Positions 18,303 through 26,679 of a stretch of DNA of 64,000 bases are shown in pieces. Each line of letters starts with the position of its first letter. Within the stretch, counting starts at the first letter, position 1. The position numbers and the translations under genes are program-made. The stretch comes from Lysinibacillus sp. FSL M8-0337 (lineage in GTDB: Bacteria; Bacillota; Bacilli; Bacillales_A; Planococcaceae). The stretch is taken from contig NZ_CP151996.1 of NCBI RefSeq assembly GCF_038593855.1, positions 2,728,001 through 2,792,000 on the forward strand, given 5' to 3'. The notes below the pieces were generated by a model. The model was given only the letters and a program-made list of their open reading frames with translations, was not told the DNA's origin and did not search any database.

Positions 18303-18767
18303 TTAGTCTGCAATTTCCAAATATTTAACCATCGCTACTTCATCGCAATTATTAATTTTGGGGCAATTCACGCAATCCGTCCAAACCTTTTCTGGCAAAT
18401 CATCTCTTTTGACAATTTGAAATCCAAGTTTTGAAAAAAACTTTACTTGATAAGTTAAAGATATTAATCTTTCCACCCCTAATTTGGGACTTTCCTGAAT
18501 GATATGTTCCACTAACATTCGACCGATTCCTTTTTGTTGGTAATCTGGATCTACAACTAAGGAACGAACTTCTGCTAAATCTTGCCCTAATACATGTAAT
18601 CCTGCTACCCCAACAACCTTATGATTATCCTTTACAACATACAAACACTGTAACTGTTGATAAATTGATAATAAGGAACGAGGTAATACAATCTCTTTAT
18701 CTGCGTAAATTTTGATTAATTCATAAACAGGCATAACATCAGCTGTTGTAGCACTATATATTTTCAT
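18303..18767 (-). CDS. ArgA-like N-acetylglutamate synthase (single-domain GNAT)
   Basis: This 154-aa GNAT resembles short ArgA-type enzymes: VLPRSLLSIYQQLQCLYVV, GLHVLGQDLAEVRSLVVDPD, YQQKGIGRMLVEHI, LTYQVKFFSKLGFQIV and a final VWTDCVNCPKINNCDEVAMV with four Cys. Such proteins make N-acetylglutamate from glutamate and acetyl-CoA. Its place directly upstream of argJ supports a role in starting the acetylated ornithine cycle. Confidence 0.8.
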   Translation of the reverse strand: MKIYSATTADVMPVYELIKIYADKEIVLPRSLLSIYQQLQCLYVVKDNHKVVGVAGLHVLGQDLAEVRSLVVDPDYQQKGIGRMLVEHIIQESPKLGVERLISLTYQVKFFSKLGFQIVKRDDLPEKVWTDCVNCPKINNCDEVAMVKYLEIAD

Positions 18768-18866
18768 AGATTTCTCCTTCTTCTAAAAAATTAATATGTT
18801 ATAAATATGCACTAAACTGATTTAAAATGCAATTTGTTTTTGTGAAAATTTACAGAATATTTGGAG

Positions 18867-19098
18867 CGCGGGTAAACTTTTGAGAAACGCGGGTAAATGT
18901 CTCTCATTCGCGGGTAAACCTTTACGAAACGTGGGTAAATGTCTCTCATTCGCGGATAAACCTTTGCGAAACGCCGGTAAATGTCTCTGAATCGCGGGTA
19001 AACCTTTGCGAAACGCGGGTAAATGTCTCTGAATCGCGGGTAAACCTTTGGAAAACGCGGGTAAATGTCTCTGAATCGCGGGTAAACCTTTGCGAAAC
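18867..19098. repeat. 42-bp tandem repeat, five and a half units
   Basis: Five consecutive 42-bp units begin at 18867, 18909, 18951, 18993 and 19035, with a half unit from 19077. Each unit is two 21-bp halves sharing CGCGGGTAAA: one continues CCTTTGCGAAA, the other TGTCTCTGAAT. Units differ at a few positions. Because 42 is divisible by three the minus strand stays open (FRKGLPAIQRHLPA per unit), but no ribosome binding site or start context supports a gene. It fills most of the gap between the argA-like gene and the MocR gene. Confidence 0.9.
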
Positions 19099-19119
19099 CC
19101 CGCTGTTACGCTCAACAGT

Positions 19120-19154
19120 AAAAAAGTGTTAGATTGCATGCAATCTAACACTTT
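19120..19154. terminator. Terminator hairpin of the MocR gene (copy of the interspersed-repeat hairpin)
   Basis: AAAAAGTGTTAGATTG and CAATCTAACACTTTT form a perfect ~17-bp stem with T-runs on either side. The same stem sequence occurs at 13961 and 41142. Confidence 0.85.
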
Positions 19155-19174
19155 TCCCTTCCACTCATTCACTT

Positions 19175-20578
19175 TTAATCTACAAACGCGTAGTCACCAT
19201 CACTTTCAAGCAATTCCTTTAATACCGTTAAGGCTTGCTCAAGCTGTGTGCTATTTTCTGGTGCCGTAATTGCCAATCGTACAGCATTTACTGGTTTGGC
19301 ATTGCCTACTGCAAAACGTTCTGCTGCATAGACTTGGACGCCCGCTTTCGCGGCAAGTAATTCAAACTGTACGCCAGTAAATTTTTTAGGCAATAGAAGC
19401 CATCTAAACATGCACTCAGCATCACCTAAAATATTGTATTCCCCTAAATACTGATTCACCAGCGCATTTTGTTGTTTAGCATATAAGCGATGTTTCTCTA
19501 ATATCGTTTGCGCAACACCATCTTGAATTAGTCTTGCTGTAAGCTCCACCATTACAGGTGATACCGAAATATTGATATTATATAGTGTTTCAATAATTTT
19601 CTTTCTTAATGCACTAGGCGTCACAATAAAGGATAACCTTAAACCAGGTGATATCGTTTTGGACACGCTGGCAATATACACTACCTTTTCCGGTGCATAA
19701 AAGGCGATTGGTGCTAATGGCTGCTCCTTCAAGAAGCTATAAATGGCGTCCTCTATCACGATCAACCCTTTTTGCCTTGCCACTTCTGCTATCATTTTTC
19801 TTGTTTCAACAGACATTGTATGGGTCGTAGGATTATGAAAATCTGGAATCACATAAAGACCTTTAATATGTTCATTTTTACAAGCATACAATAAACCTTC
19901 TTTTGTCATCTCTCCATTTTTTTGCTGAATGGCTACTAGTTGAATACCAAGCATATTAGCCGCCGTTTTGATTCCTGCATATGTAATGGGATCTGTTCCA
20001 ATACGATCACCTGGATGAAATAAAGCGGCTAATGTGCCGACAATTGCATTTTGACCTCCTGCACCAAGCAATATTGGTTGATCCGTTTGAAATCCAACTT
20101 TTTCTAAAAGTTTTGCTGCTGCTTCAGTTTGCCATGCATTCCCTTCTGGTCGACCATATTGAAATAATTTGCTGACATTAGAATCATTGAGCATTTTCTT
20201 CATATAACGTGTTATTTCTTCATTCGCATAGGCATCTGGTAAAACCGAACCTAATTCAATCAAATGAGCAGCATTGCTTGTCGGTAATAAAATTTTATTT
20301 GCCGCTGCATCAGAAGAAACAAATGTACCACTCCCGATTGAGGCATAAATTAGTCCCTTTTGTCCGCACAGCTTAAACGCTCGTGTAATTGTACTTAAAT
20401 TGACATCTAAAAAATCAGCCAGTTCGCGTTGCGGTGGCAACTTGGTCCCTGGCAATAAAACGCCTTCCTTAATATCCTGTTCTAACTGCTCAGCAATTGC
20501 GATATAAATTGGCGCTGAAATATTGCTTATATTGGGCTTCCAGCTCATAGGGTATTCATCAAATGAGTTAAATGGCAT
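19175..20578 (-). CDS. MocR/PdxR-type GntR regulator with aminotransferase domain
   Basis: 467 aa. Residues ~20-90 form a GntR winged helix (AIAEQLEQDIKEGVLLPGTKLPPQRELADFLDVNLSTITRAFKLC). The rest is a fold-type I aminotransferase-like domain with ENPTYAG-like, PDFHNPT and SVSKTISPGLRLSF (PLP Lys) motifs. MocR proteins sense PLP-linked metabolites and regulate a neighbouring gene. AAGGAAGGGG precedes the ATG. It is divergent from the aminotransferase gene at 20705, with three TTGCATACAAT boxes between them, so autoregulation and control of that gene are likely. Confidence 0.87.
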   Translation of the reverse strand: MPFNSFDEYPMSWKPNISNISAPIYIAIAEQLEQDIKEGVLLPGTKLPPQRELADFLDVNLSTITRAFKLCGQKGLIYASIGSGTFVSSDAAANKILLPTSNAAHLIELGSVLPDAYANEEITRYMKKMLNDSNVSKLFQYGRPEGNAWQTEAAAKLLEKVGFQTDQPILLGAGGQNAIVGTLAALFHPGDRIGTDPITYAGIKTAANMLGIQLVAIQQKNGEMTKEGLLYACKNEHIKGLYVIPDFHNPTTHTMSVETRKMIAEVARQKGLIVIEDAIYSFLKEQPLAPIAFYAPEKVVYIASVSKTISPGLRLSFIVTPSALRKKIIETLYNINISVSPVMVELTARLIQDGVAQTILEKHRLYAKQQNALVNQYLGEYNILGDAECMFRWLLLPKKFTGVQFELLAAKAGVQVYAAERFAVGNAKPVNAVRLAITAPENSTQLEQALTVLKELLESDGDYAFVD

Positions 20579-20601
20579 GCTCTAACCCCTTCCTTTTGGC
20601 T

Positions 20602-20651
20602 TTGCATACAATATATAATTGTCTTGCATACAATCATAATATTGTATGCAA
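20602..20651. promoter_or_regulatory. Likely MocR operator: three TTGCATACAAT boxes
   Basis: TTGCATACAAT occurs at 20602-20612 and 20624-20634 (same orientation, 22 bp apart) and inverted at 20641-20651. The last two form a perfect 11-bp palindrome with a 6-bp centre. Direct repeats about two helical turns apart are typical of MocR sites. Confidence 0.7.
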
Positions 20652-20670
20652 ATGATTACAATGCTATAAT
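20642..20670 (+). promoter_or_regulatory. Sigma-A promoter of the aminotransferase gene
   Basis: TTGTAT (20642-20647), 17 bases, TATAAT (20665-20670). The -35 overlaps the inverted operator box, so regulator binding there would affect transcription directly. Confidence 0.65.
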
Positions 20671-20704
20671 TTTTAAAAAATCAGAAAAAGGGACCGATAA
20701 AATT

Positions 20705-21868
20705 ATGCAATATTCTGAAAGAATCTTAAACACACCATCTTCATTCATCCGTAATATTTTGAAAGTAACGGATGCCGAGGATGTCATTTCCTTTGCAGGC
20801 GGGCTACCAAACCCCATCTCTTTCCCAATCGATGCATTAAAAGCATCTGTTGACCATGCGATTAGTGAAAATGGCAGTCGATTATTCCAATATTCATCTA
20901 CACAAGGCTATGCACCTTTACGTGAATACATCGCAGCTAAATACAAGCGAGTTCATGGGTTAGATATTAGCGCAGATGATATATTGATTACAACTGGTTC
21001 ACAGCAAGCACTTGAACTGATTGGTAAAGTACTTATTAATAAAGGGGATGGCATTGTCATTGAGGAACCAGGCTATTTAGGCGCGATTCAAGCATTCACA
21101 TTAAGTGAGCCTAATTTCTATGGTGTAACCCTTGAAAACGATGGCCTTAATTTAGAAGAATTAGAGAATGCTTTACAGCAGCCAAACGTGAAATTCATCT
21201 ATACAGTACCTAACTTCCAAAATCCAACGGGTCTTACGTATTCAAAAGAAAAACGTCAACAAATATATGACATAATTGCTAAATACGATGTAGCATTAAT
21301 CGAAGATGATCCATATGGAGAATTACGCTTCCAAGGTGAACCACTTCCTTATATCGGTGCCGGAAAACTCGAAAATAGTATTTTACTAGGTTCTTTCTCT
21401 AAAACAGTTACACCAGGTATGCGCCTTGGCTTTATTATTACAAAAAACAAAGAGCTAATGAAACATATTGAAACAGCAAAGCAAGCGACTGACCTTCACA
21501 CAAACATTTTCTCTCAATATGTGATTTACGATTACTTAGCAAATAATGATTATACAGAGCACGTAAAAAAAATTATTACTTTGTATAAAAATCAATCTGA
21601 TGCAATGCTAGATGCGATGCAGGAATTTTTCCCAGCGCACGTTGAATACACTCGTCCAGAAGGTGGCATGTTCATTTGGGCGACAATGAATAACGGTGCT
21701 GCAGCATTGGATGTCTTTAACAAAGCAATGGAACAAAAAGTCGCTTTCGTTCCTGGCGATCCTTTCTATACATCTAAAACAGGTGTTAACACGATGCGTC
21801 TGAACTATACAAATGCAACGCCAGAAATTATTCGTGAAGGCATTAAGCGTTTAGGCAGTATTTTATAA
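20705..21868 (+). CDS. PLP-dependent aminotransferase (2-aminoadipate/aromatic type)
   Basis: 387 aa from the ATG at 20705; the frame is open further upstream but that part covers the operator and promoter. Motifs: ISFAGGLPNP, YSSTQGYAPLREYI, TTGSQQALELIGKV, YTVPNFQNPTGLTYS, LIEDDPYGELRF and SFSKTVTPGMRLGF with the PLP Lys near residue 237. This pattern belongs to the LysN/AroJ-like class I aminotransferases. The substrate is not determined. The divergent MocR gene probably regulates it. Confidence 0.85.
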   Translation: MQYSERILNTPSSFIRNILKVTDAEDVISFAGGLPNPISFPIDALKASVDHAISENGSRLFQYSSTQGYAPLREYIAAKYKRVHGLDISADDILITTGSQQALELIGKVLINKGDGIVIEEPGYLGAIQAFTLSEPNFYGVTLENDGLNLEELENALQQPNVKFIYTVPNFQNPTGLTYSKEKRQQIYDIIAKYDVALIEDDPYGELRFQGEPLPYIGAGKLENSILLGSFSKTVTPGMRLGFIITKNKELMKHIETAKQATDLHTNIFSQYVIYDYLANNDYTEHVKKIITLYKNQSDAMLDAMQEFFPAHVEYTRPEGGMFIWATMNNGAAALDVFNKAMEQKVAFVPGDPFYTSKTGVNTMRLNYTNATPEIIREGIKRLGSIL

Positions 21869-21872
21869 TGTA

Positions 21873-21915
21873 AAAATCGTATGAACGCTATCCATAAGCG
21901 CTCATACGATTTTTT
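21873..21915. terminator. Bidirectional terminator
   Basis: AAATCGTATGA and TCATACGATTT form a stem with an inner CGCT/AGCG extension, followed by TTTTTTA. It lies between convergent aminotransferase and XRE-cupin genes. Confidence 0.82.
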
Positions 21916-22474
21916 ATCTTTCATGCGGATAATAGATGGTCATGCCTAACTTCGTTAATGTATCACCTGCATTACGATAGTCATGCGGTCTGTCAGCTTT
22001 AAATCGGATGGAATCACCACTTTTTAATGTGTAGTTATGGTCATTGACCCGAATCATTAATTCTCCTGCAAAAACGGTAATAAATTCTTCTGTGCCTTCT
22101 TTATGACCTTCAGCGCTTAATTGACCACCTTGATCAATCTCGATTGTATAGATTTCAAAACGACTATCTTCTTGAAATGGAAAATTTGGATACACTCTAT
22201 ATTTCCCATTATCTTCTGATAATACTTGTATATCCTTTTTCAGCACGACTTCTGTTTCCGACTGTGGTTGATGGATAAGAGCCGTAAAGGAAACCTTTAA
22301 ACCTGTTGCGATTTTCCAAATAGTTGTAAGCGTTGGACTAGACTCTCCTCTTTCAATTTGCCCAATCATCGTTTTACTAACGCCACAGAGCTGAGACACT
22401 TTCTCTAAACTAAGTTTTTCTCTTTCTCGAATAGCTTTTAAATTTCTTGCGAAAATTAAATGAATTTCCTCCAA
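21914..22474 (-). CDS. XRE-family regulator with C-terminal cupin domain
   Basis: About 186 aa. Residues ~8-65 are an XRE helix-turn-helix (LSLEKVSQLCGVSKTMIGQIERGESSPTLTTIWKIATGL) and the C-terminal half is a cupin (EEFITVFAGELMIRVND, LKSGDSIRFKADRPHDYRN). I chose a TTG start at 22474 because AAGGGG lies 8 bases upstream; a GTG at 22483 is in frame but too close to that site. It is divergent from a LysE exporter, the usual pairing in which the regulator controls export of an amino acid. Palindromic arms ACAATATAACG/CGTTATATTGT lie between them. Confidence 0.85.
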   Translation of the reverse strand: MEEIHLIFARNLKAIREREKLSLEKVSQLCGVSKTMIGQIERGESSPTLTTIWKIATGLKVSFTALIHQPQSETEVVLKKDIQVLSEDNGKYRVYPNFPFQEDSRFEIYTIEIDQGGQLSAEGHKEGTEEFITVFAGELMIRVNDHNYTLKSGDSIRFKADRPHDYRNAGDTLTKLGMTIYYPHER

Positions 22475-22495
22475 AACAAGCACCCCTTAAAAAAT

Positions 22496-22545
22496 GTACA
22501 ATATAACGACCATAAAGTATAATAAAAAGTAGGACGTTATATTGT
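22496..22545. promoter_or_regulatory. Probable operator of the XRE-cupin regulator
   Basis: GTACAATATAACG (22496-22508) is mirrored by CGTTATATTGT (22535-22545), in the spacer between the divergent regulator and exporter genes. The same 13-mer recurs, inverted, at 23202-23214 in the exporter's terminator loop. Confidence 0.6.
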
Positions 22546-22588
22546 TTATTTCAGACATTATAACATACAAATAACAAGGAGGTCTAAA

Positions 22589-23185
22589 ATGCCTTACATA
22601 TCCTTTTTAGTATTCGTAATCATTACAAGCTTTACACCAGGACCGAACAACATCATGGCAATGGCCTATGCCAACCAATATGGTTTGAAAAAAACTATGC
22701 AATTTTGTCTCGGTGTTGGCATGGGTTTCTTTACAATAACCGCTTTAAGTAGTTTTTTTAATGTAGTTCTTAGTCAAATTATGCCCATTATTACATTGCC
22801 ACTTACGATTTTAGGGGTAGGCTATATGTTGTATTTAGCTTTCAAAATTGCGACAATGAAAGACCATGAAGATTCGGATACTAACCATCTTGAGGAGCAT
22901 AAACGAAACCTTTTGCTACTTGGAGCCTTCCTCCAGTTCATCAATCCAAAAGGAATTTTGTTTGGCATCACGGTCGTTGCTACCTATATTTTGCCGTATT
23001 ACACTTCCTATAGGAGTTACATTTTGTTTGCATTGTTTTTAGGGTTTGTCGGGATTATCAGTACATTTAGCTGGGCTCTATTTGGCTCCACTTTTCGAAA
23101 AGTACTTTTACAGTATCGACAACCATTTAATATTGTTATGGCAATTTTATTAGTTTACAGTGCTTTTTCCATACTTTTTCACTAA
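22589..23185 (+). CDS. LysE/RhtB family amino-acid exporter
   Basis: 198 aa with six hydrophobic segments and the family start FVIITSFTPGPNNIMAMAYANQYG; NPKGILFGITVV occurs mid-protein. These proteins export amino acids such as lysine, homoserine or threonine. AAGGAGG lies 6-7 bases before the ATG. It is divergent from the XRE-cupin regulator, its likely controller. The substrate is unknown. Confidence 0.87.
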   Translation: MPYISFLVFVIITSFTPGPNNIMAMAYANQYGLKKTMQFCLGVGMGFFTITALSSFFNVVLSQIMPIITLPLTILGVGYMLYLAFKIATMKDHEDSDTNHLEEHKRNLLLLGAFLQFINPKGILFGITVVATYILPYYTSYRSYILFALFLGFVGIISTFSWALFGSTFRKVLLQYRQPFNIVMAILLVYSAFSILFH

Positions 23186-23189
23186 AAAC

Positions 23190-23226
23190 CCCCTCATTGT
23201 ACGTTATATTGTACGATGAGGGGGTT
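23190..23226 (+). terminator. Terminator of the LysE gene, with an operator copy in its loop
   Basis: CCCCCTCATTGTAC and GTACGATGAGGGGG form the stem, followed by TTTGTT. The loop and upper stem read CGTTATATTGTAC, identical to the operator half-site upstream of the gene. Confidence 0.8.
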
Positions 23227-23245
23227 TGTTAGATTTATAACGAAA

Positions 23246-23368
23246 CTATTTTGTATATGTTAATACGGCATTTTTCTTAAATTTGGCTAATGCGGCTGTT
23301 GCCTCATTTTTGTTCGTATATTCAAAAATACGCACATTTTTTTTCTCAAAAACTGTAATAACCCACAT
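23246..23368 (-). CDS. 40-aa hypothetical small protein
   Basis: The ATG at 23368 has GGGAGAGG 5 bases upstream, and the frame reads MWVITVFEKKNVRIFEYTNK followed by NEATAALAKFKKN. It looks like a family of very short Bacillales proteins of unknown function beginning MWV(I/V)TV. The frame is open to 23467, but that extension has no ribosome binding site. An Fnr/Rex-like palindrome and a long inverted repeat lie upstream. Confidence 0.65.
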   Translation of the reverse strand: MWVITVFEKKNVRIFEYTNKNEATAALAKFKKNAVLTYTK

Positions 23369-23499
23369 CTTAACCTCTCCCTTACCTATTATTTTTGTAA
23401 TATAACAATCACCTAACATGTGATACAAAGAACAAACTGTCTTATAACAACTCTTGCTAATTTTCATTTTACGCTCTTTTTTTCAAAAATAAAGCTTTA

Positions 23500-23557
23500 T
23501 GTGAAGCCCTTCACAAACTGTTCAATTTCAAAACGCTTTCATTGAACATTTTGTGAA
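23500..23557. promoter_or_regulatory. Fnr/Rex-like palindrome overlapping a 17-bp inverted repeat
   Basis: TGTGAAGCCCTTCACA (23500-23515) fits TGTGA-N6-TCACA exactly. The right half, TTCACAAACTGTTCAAT (23510-23526), is mirrored by ATTGAACATTTTGTGAA (23541-23557) with a single mismatch. The spacer TTCAAAACGCTTTC is part of a cre-like sequence. It lies 130-190 bp upstream of the 40-aa gene. Confidence 0.5.
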
Positions 23558-23622
23558 AACCATCATTTTATAGGTATATAATCGGAACCATTTTTACCAT
23601 CCTTCGCTTCATATTGACCAAT

Positions 23623-23668
23623 AAAAAAACCGTCTGTGCGCCTTTTCCACGACGCTCAAACGGTTTTA
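23623..23668 (-). terminator. Terminator of the biotin operon
   Basis: On the minus strand AAACCGTTTGAGCGTC pairs imperfectly with GGCGCACAGACGGTTT, then TTTTTA. It lies ~50 bp past the bioB stop. Confidence 0.75.
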
Positions 23669-23718
23669 GGTAATCATATTGTGTAGTAGTAGATTTTATT
23701 TCATAATGATTGTTTGAA

Positions 23719-24717
23719 TTAAGAACAAAATGCTTCTTCTTGCTTTTGTGTCAGCTCGATTTCAAAGCCCAAATCTTCAAGCATACGATAATCGCTATTC
23801 GCTTCTTGTCCTTCAGTAGTCAAGTAATCCCCAACAAAAATACTATTTGCTGCATACATTCCAAATGGCTGAAGGAATCCTAAATTGACTTCGCGACCAC
23901 CCGAAATTCTAATTTCCTTCGAAGGATTCATATAGCGGAATAGCGCTAATACTTTTAAGCAATAGCGAGGATTTAAGTCCTGTGTTCCTTCAAGTTTTGT
24001 CCCATCAATTGCATGTAAGAAGTTAACTGGAATTGAATCCGCGTCCAACTGATGTAATGCACGTGCAATTTCCACGACATCCATTTTCGTTTCTTTCATG
24101 CCAATTATGGCTCCAGAGCATGGGGAAATACCATGTTTCTTTACGACCTCAACGGTATTAACACGATCCTCATATGTGTGCGTCGTCGTAATATAGGAAT
24201 GATGTCGCTCTGATGTATTTAAGTTATGATTGTAGCGATCAACACCCGCTTCTTTTAATTGTTGTGCTTGTTCTTCTTTTAGTAAACCTAGGCAAGCGCA
24301 AACTTTTAAGCCATACTTTGCTTTAATTTCTTCAACGGCCTCACTCACTACATTGACATCTTTACGAGTCGGCCCACGTCCGCTTGCGACGATGCAATAC
24401 GTACCAATTTTATTTTCAAACGCACGCTTTGCCCCCGCCAATATTTCCTCTTTTGTAATGAACGGATATTTCTCAATAGGAGCGGTCGATTTAGATGACT
24501 GCGAGCAATAGCCACAATCCTCAGGACAATACCCACTTTTAGCATTCATAATCATATTTAACTTTACTTTTTTACCGTAATAGTGCTTACGAATGGCAAA
24601 TGCGCCGTCCATTAGCTTTAAAATATCATCATCATCACTATTTAAAATGGCAAGTGCCTCATCATCGCTAATTACCTTGCCTGCAATCACTTCATCTGCT
24701 AATTGTAACCAATTCAC
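23719..24717 (-). CDS. bioB: Biotin synthase BioB
   Basis: 332 aa radical-SAM enzyme with the CxxxCxxC cluster motif GYCPEDCGYCSQS (Cys64, Cys68, Cys71), an upstream NMIMNAKSG, YNHNLNTSERHH and NFLHAIDGTKLEGT. It inserts sulfur into dethiobiotin, the last step of biotin synthesis. The start is GTG overlapping the bioY stop (TAGTG), with AAGGAG upstream. Last gene of bioDAYB. Confidence 0.96.
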   Translation of the reverse strand: MNWLQLADEVIAGKVISDDEALAILNSDDDDILKLMDGAFAIRKHYYGKKVKLNMIMNAKSGYCPEDCGYCSQSSKSTAPIEKYPFITKEEILAGAKRAFENKIGTYCIVASGRGPTRKDVNVVSEAVEEIKAKYGLKVCACLGLLKEEQAQQLKEAGVDRYNHNLNTSERHHSYITTTHTYEDRVNTVEVVKKHGISPCSGAIIGMKETKMDVVEIARALHQLDADSIPVNFLHAIDGTKLEGTQDLNPRYCLKVLALFRYMNPSKEIRISGGREVNLGFLQPFGMYAANSIFVGDYLTTEGQEANSDYRMLEDLGFEIELTQKQEEAFCS

Positions 24718-25307
24718 TAAACATTCTCCTTTTCAATTTGCACAAGTTTTATAGCTCTAGCGGAACGAAATACTTTGTATAGGCGTTCAGCTAAAAGGGC
24801 AGAAGCAATTGCTAAGCAAAAGTCTGCAACAATACTATTGACAAAGCCTACTAAAAATACATGAGACCAACTTGATTTCATGTTTAACCATAGATTTAAT
24901 GCTACATATAAATAAGGTACTGCGACTGCATAAATAATAATAAGCCCTATAATATTGGCAACAATAAAATGTTTTTTCGTTGGTGATTCTACTCGATCAA
25001 TCATATAGCCGATTACTAATGCAGCAAGAGCAAATCCTATTAAGTAACCAAAAGTCGGCTGCAATACATATGTAATGCCTCCTCCTTGTGTAAAAACTGG
25101 CAAGCCAACTAAACCTATTCCTATGTAAACTAGCTGACTTTGAAATCCATTGCGACCACCGAGTAAGCAGCCCGCTAAAAAGACAAAGACAATTTGTAAT
25201 GTAAACGGCACGAGCGGTAATGGAATTTTAATAAAGGCACCAACGGCTGTTAATGCAGCAAACATCGCAATCATCACAAGTGATAACGTTGACTGTCGTT
25301 TCAACAT
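24717..25307 (-). CDS. bioY: Biotin transporter BioY
   Basis: 196 aa. Several membrane helices and the BioY family segments VGAFIKIPLPLVPFTLQIVFVFLAG (split over residues ~20-45), GRNGFQSQLVYIGIGLVGLPVF and PTFGYLIGFALAALVIG are visible. It is the biotin-binding S component of an ECF transporter. I used the ATG at 25307, 5 bp after the bioA stop with GGAGGG upstream, rather than a frame extension to 25343 that overlaps bioA. Confidence 0.94.
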   Translation of the reverse strand: MLKRQSTLSLVMIAMFAALTAVGAFIKIPLPLVPFTLQIVFVFLAGCLLGGRNGFQSQLVYIGIGLVGLPVFTQGGGITYVLQPTFGYLIGFALAALVIGYMIDRVESPTKKHFIVANIIGLIIIYAVAVPYLYVALNLWLNMKSSWSHVFLVGFVNSIVADFCLAIASALLAERLYKVFRSARAIKLVQIEKENV

Positions 25308-25311
25308 GCCC

Positions 25312-26679
25312 TCATCCCTCCCGCTCTTCAAAAAATTGCACAATTGTATCTTTTGTTGTTTGAATCATAAATTGCATTTCGTCGTCCGTTATAATATATG
25401 GTGGCATGAAATACAAAACATTCCCAAGTGGACGAATAAGTAACCCTTTTGCTAAAGCTCTTTTGTATATTTGATAGCCAATGCGCTCCTCACTCGGTAA
25501 TGGCTCTTTCGTATCACGATTCGCCACTAGTTCAATCGCCCCAACAAACCCAACTTGCCGATATTCACCAACAAAGGGTAACTCAGCAAAAGCCTCTAAC
25601 GCTAGCTTTCGCATGCGTTCGCCTTTGTCTTGCACAACATCTACATACTGTTCCTCTTCAAATATCGCCAATACCTCTAGAGCTACACGGCAGGCAAGTG
25701 TATTCCCTGTGTAACTATGTGAATGTAAAAACGCCTTCATCGTGGCATAATCATCATAAAATGCCTGATATACTTCATTCGTCGTCATTACGACAGACAG
25801 TGGTAAATACCCACCTGTTAAACCTTTTGATAAACACATAAAATCCGGAGAGATATTAGCTTGCTCACAGGCAAAAAGTGTACCTGTTCGTCCAAACCCT
25901 ACAGCAATTTCGTCTGCAATTAGATGAACATCATATTGCGTACATAGTTCACGTAAACGTCGCAAATAAATAGCTGGATACATTTTCATCCCTGCTGCCG
26001 CTTGAATTAGTGGCTCAATAATAACCGCCGTAAGTTCCTGATGATGCATGCGCAACTGATCTTCTACAAAACTAATACATTGGGCATGGCAACTATCCGG
26101 ATGATGCTTAAATGGACAACGGAAACAATCTGGGCCTTGTGCTCGTACCGTATCTAGTAACAGTGGTTGATACACTTCGTTATAAAGATCTACCCCACCG
26201 ACAGATAAAGCACCTAATGTTTCACCATGATAGGCATCCGTTAATGCCAAAAAGCGTTTTTTGTGCGTTTTCCCCGTTTGCATATGATATTGAAAACTCA
26301 TTTTTAAAGCGACTTCTATAGCAGATGAGCCATTATCTGCAAAAAATACTTTTTGTAAACTTTGTGGTGTTAAAGCTACTAATTTTTGCGCGAGTTTAAT
26401 CGCTGGCTCATGTGAAAAATTCGCAAAAATTGTATGCTCCAACGTAAATGCTTGTTCACTTAATGCTTGGCTAATACGTGGATTAGCATGTCCAAATAAA
26501 TTGACCCACCATGAAGATACCGCATCAAGATAGCGTTGATTATGTTCATCATACAACCATACACCCTCGCCTTTTTTAATAACGATTGGTGGAAAAGCCT
26601 CATAATCTTTCATTTGGGAGCAAGGATGCCAGACATGTTGTAAATCTTTTTCTTGTAGCTTAGTTAATACTTGTTTCAC
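25312..26679 (-). CDS. bioA: Adenosylmethionine-8-amino-7-oxononanoate aminotransferase BioA
   Basis: 455 aa class III aminotransferase with BioA features: [20 protein letters not shown] at the N-terminus, [49 protein letters not shown] and [14 protein letters not shown] carrying the PLP Lys near residue 284. It makes 7,8-diaminononanoate. The start is a GTG that overlaps the end of bioD by 20 bp. Confidence 0.95.
   Translation of the reverse strand: MKQVLTKLQEKDLQHVWHPCSQMKDYEAFPPIVIKKGEGVWLYDEHNQRYLDAVSSWWVNLFGHANPRISQALSEQAFTLEHTIFANFSHEPAIKLAQKLVALTPQSLQKVFFADNGSSAIEVALKMSFQYHMQTGKTHKKRFLALTDAYHGETLGALSVGGVDLYNEVYQPLLLDTVRAQGPDCFRCPFKHHPDSCHAQCISFVEDQLRMHHQELTAVIIEPLIQAAAGMKMYPAIYLRRLRELCTQYDVHLIADEIAVGFGRTGTLFACEQANISPDFMCLSKGLTGGYLPLSVVMTTNEVYQAFYDDYATMKAFLHSHSYTGNTLACRVALEVLAIFEEEQYVDVVQDKGERMRKLALEAFAELPFVGEYRQVGFVGAIELVANRDTKEPLPSEERIGYQIYKRALAKGLLIRPLGNVLYFMPPYIITDDEMQFMIQTTKDTIVQFFEEREG

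Noticed and set aside
18867..19098. CRISPR array
   Set aside because: Units are contiguous with no unique spacers, and no cas genes are present.
18822..19172. 116-aa open frame with FRKGLPAIQRHLPA repeats
   Set aside because: It is produced by the 42-bp tandem repeat staying in frame. It starts inside the terminator of the next gene and has no ribosome binding site.
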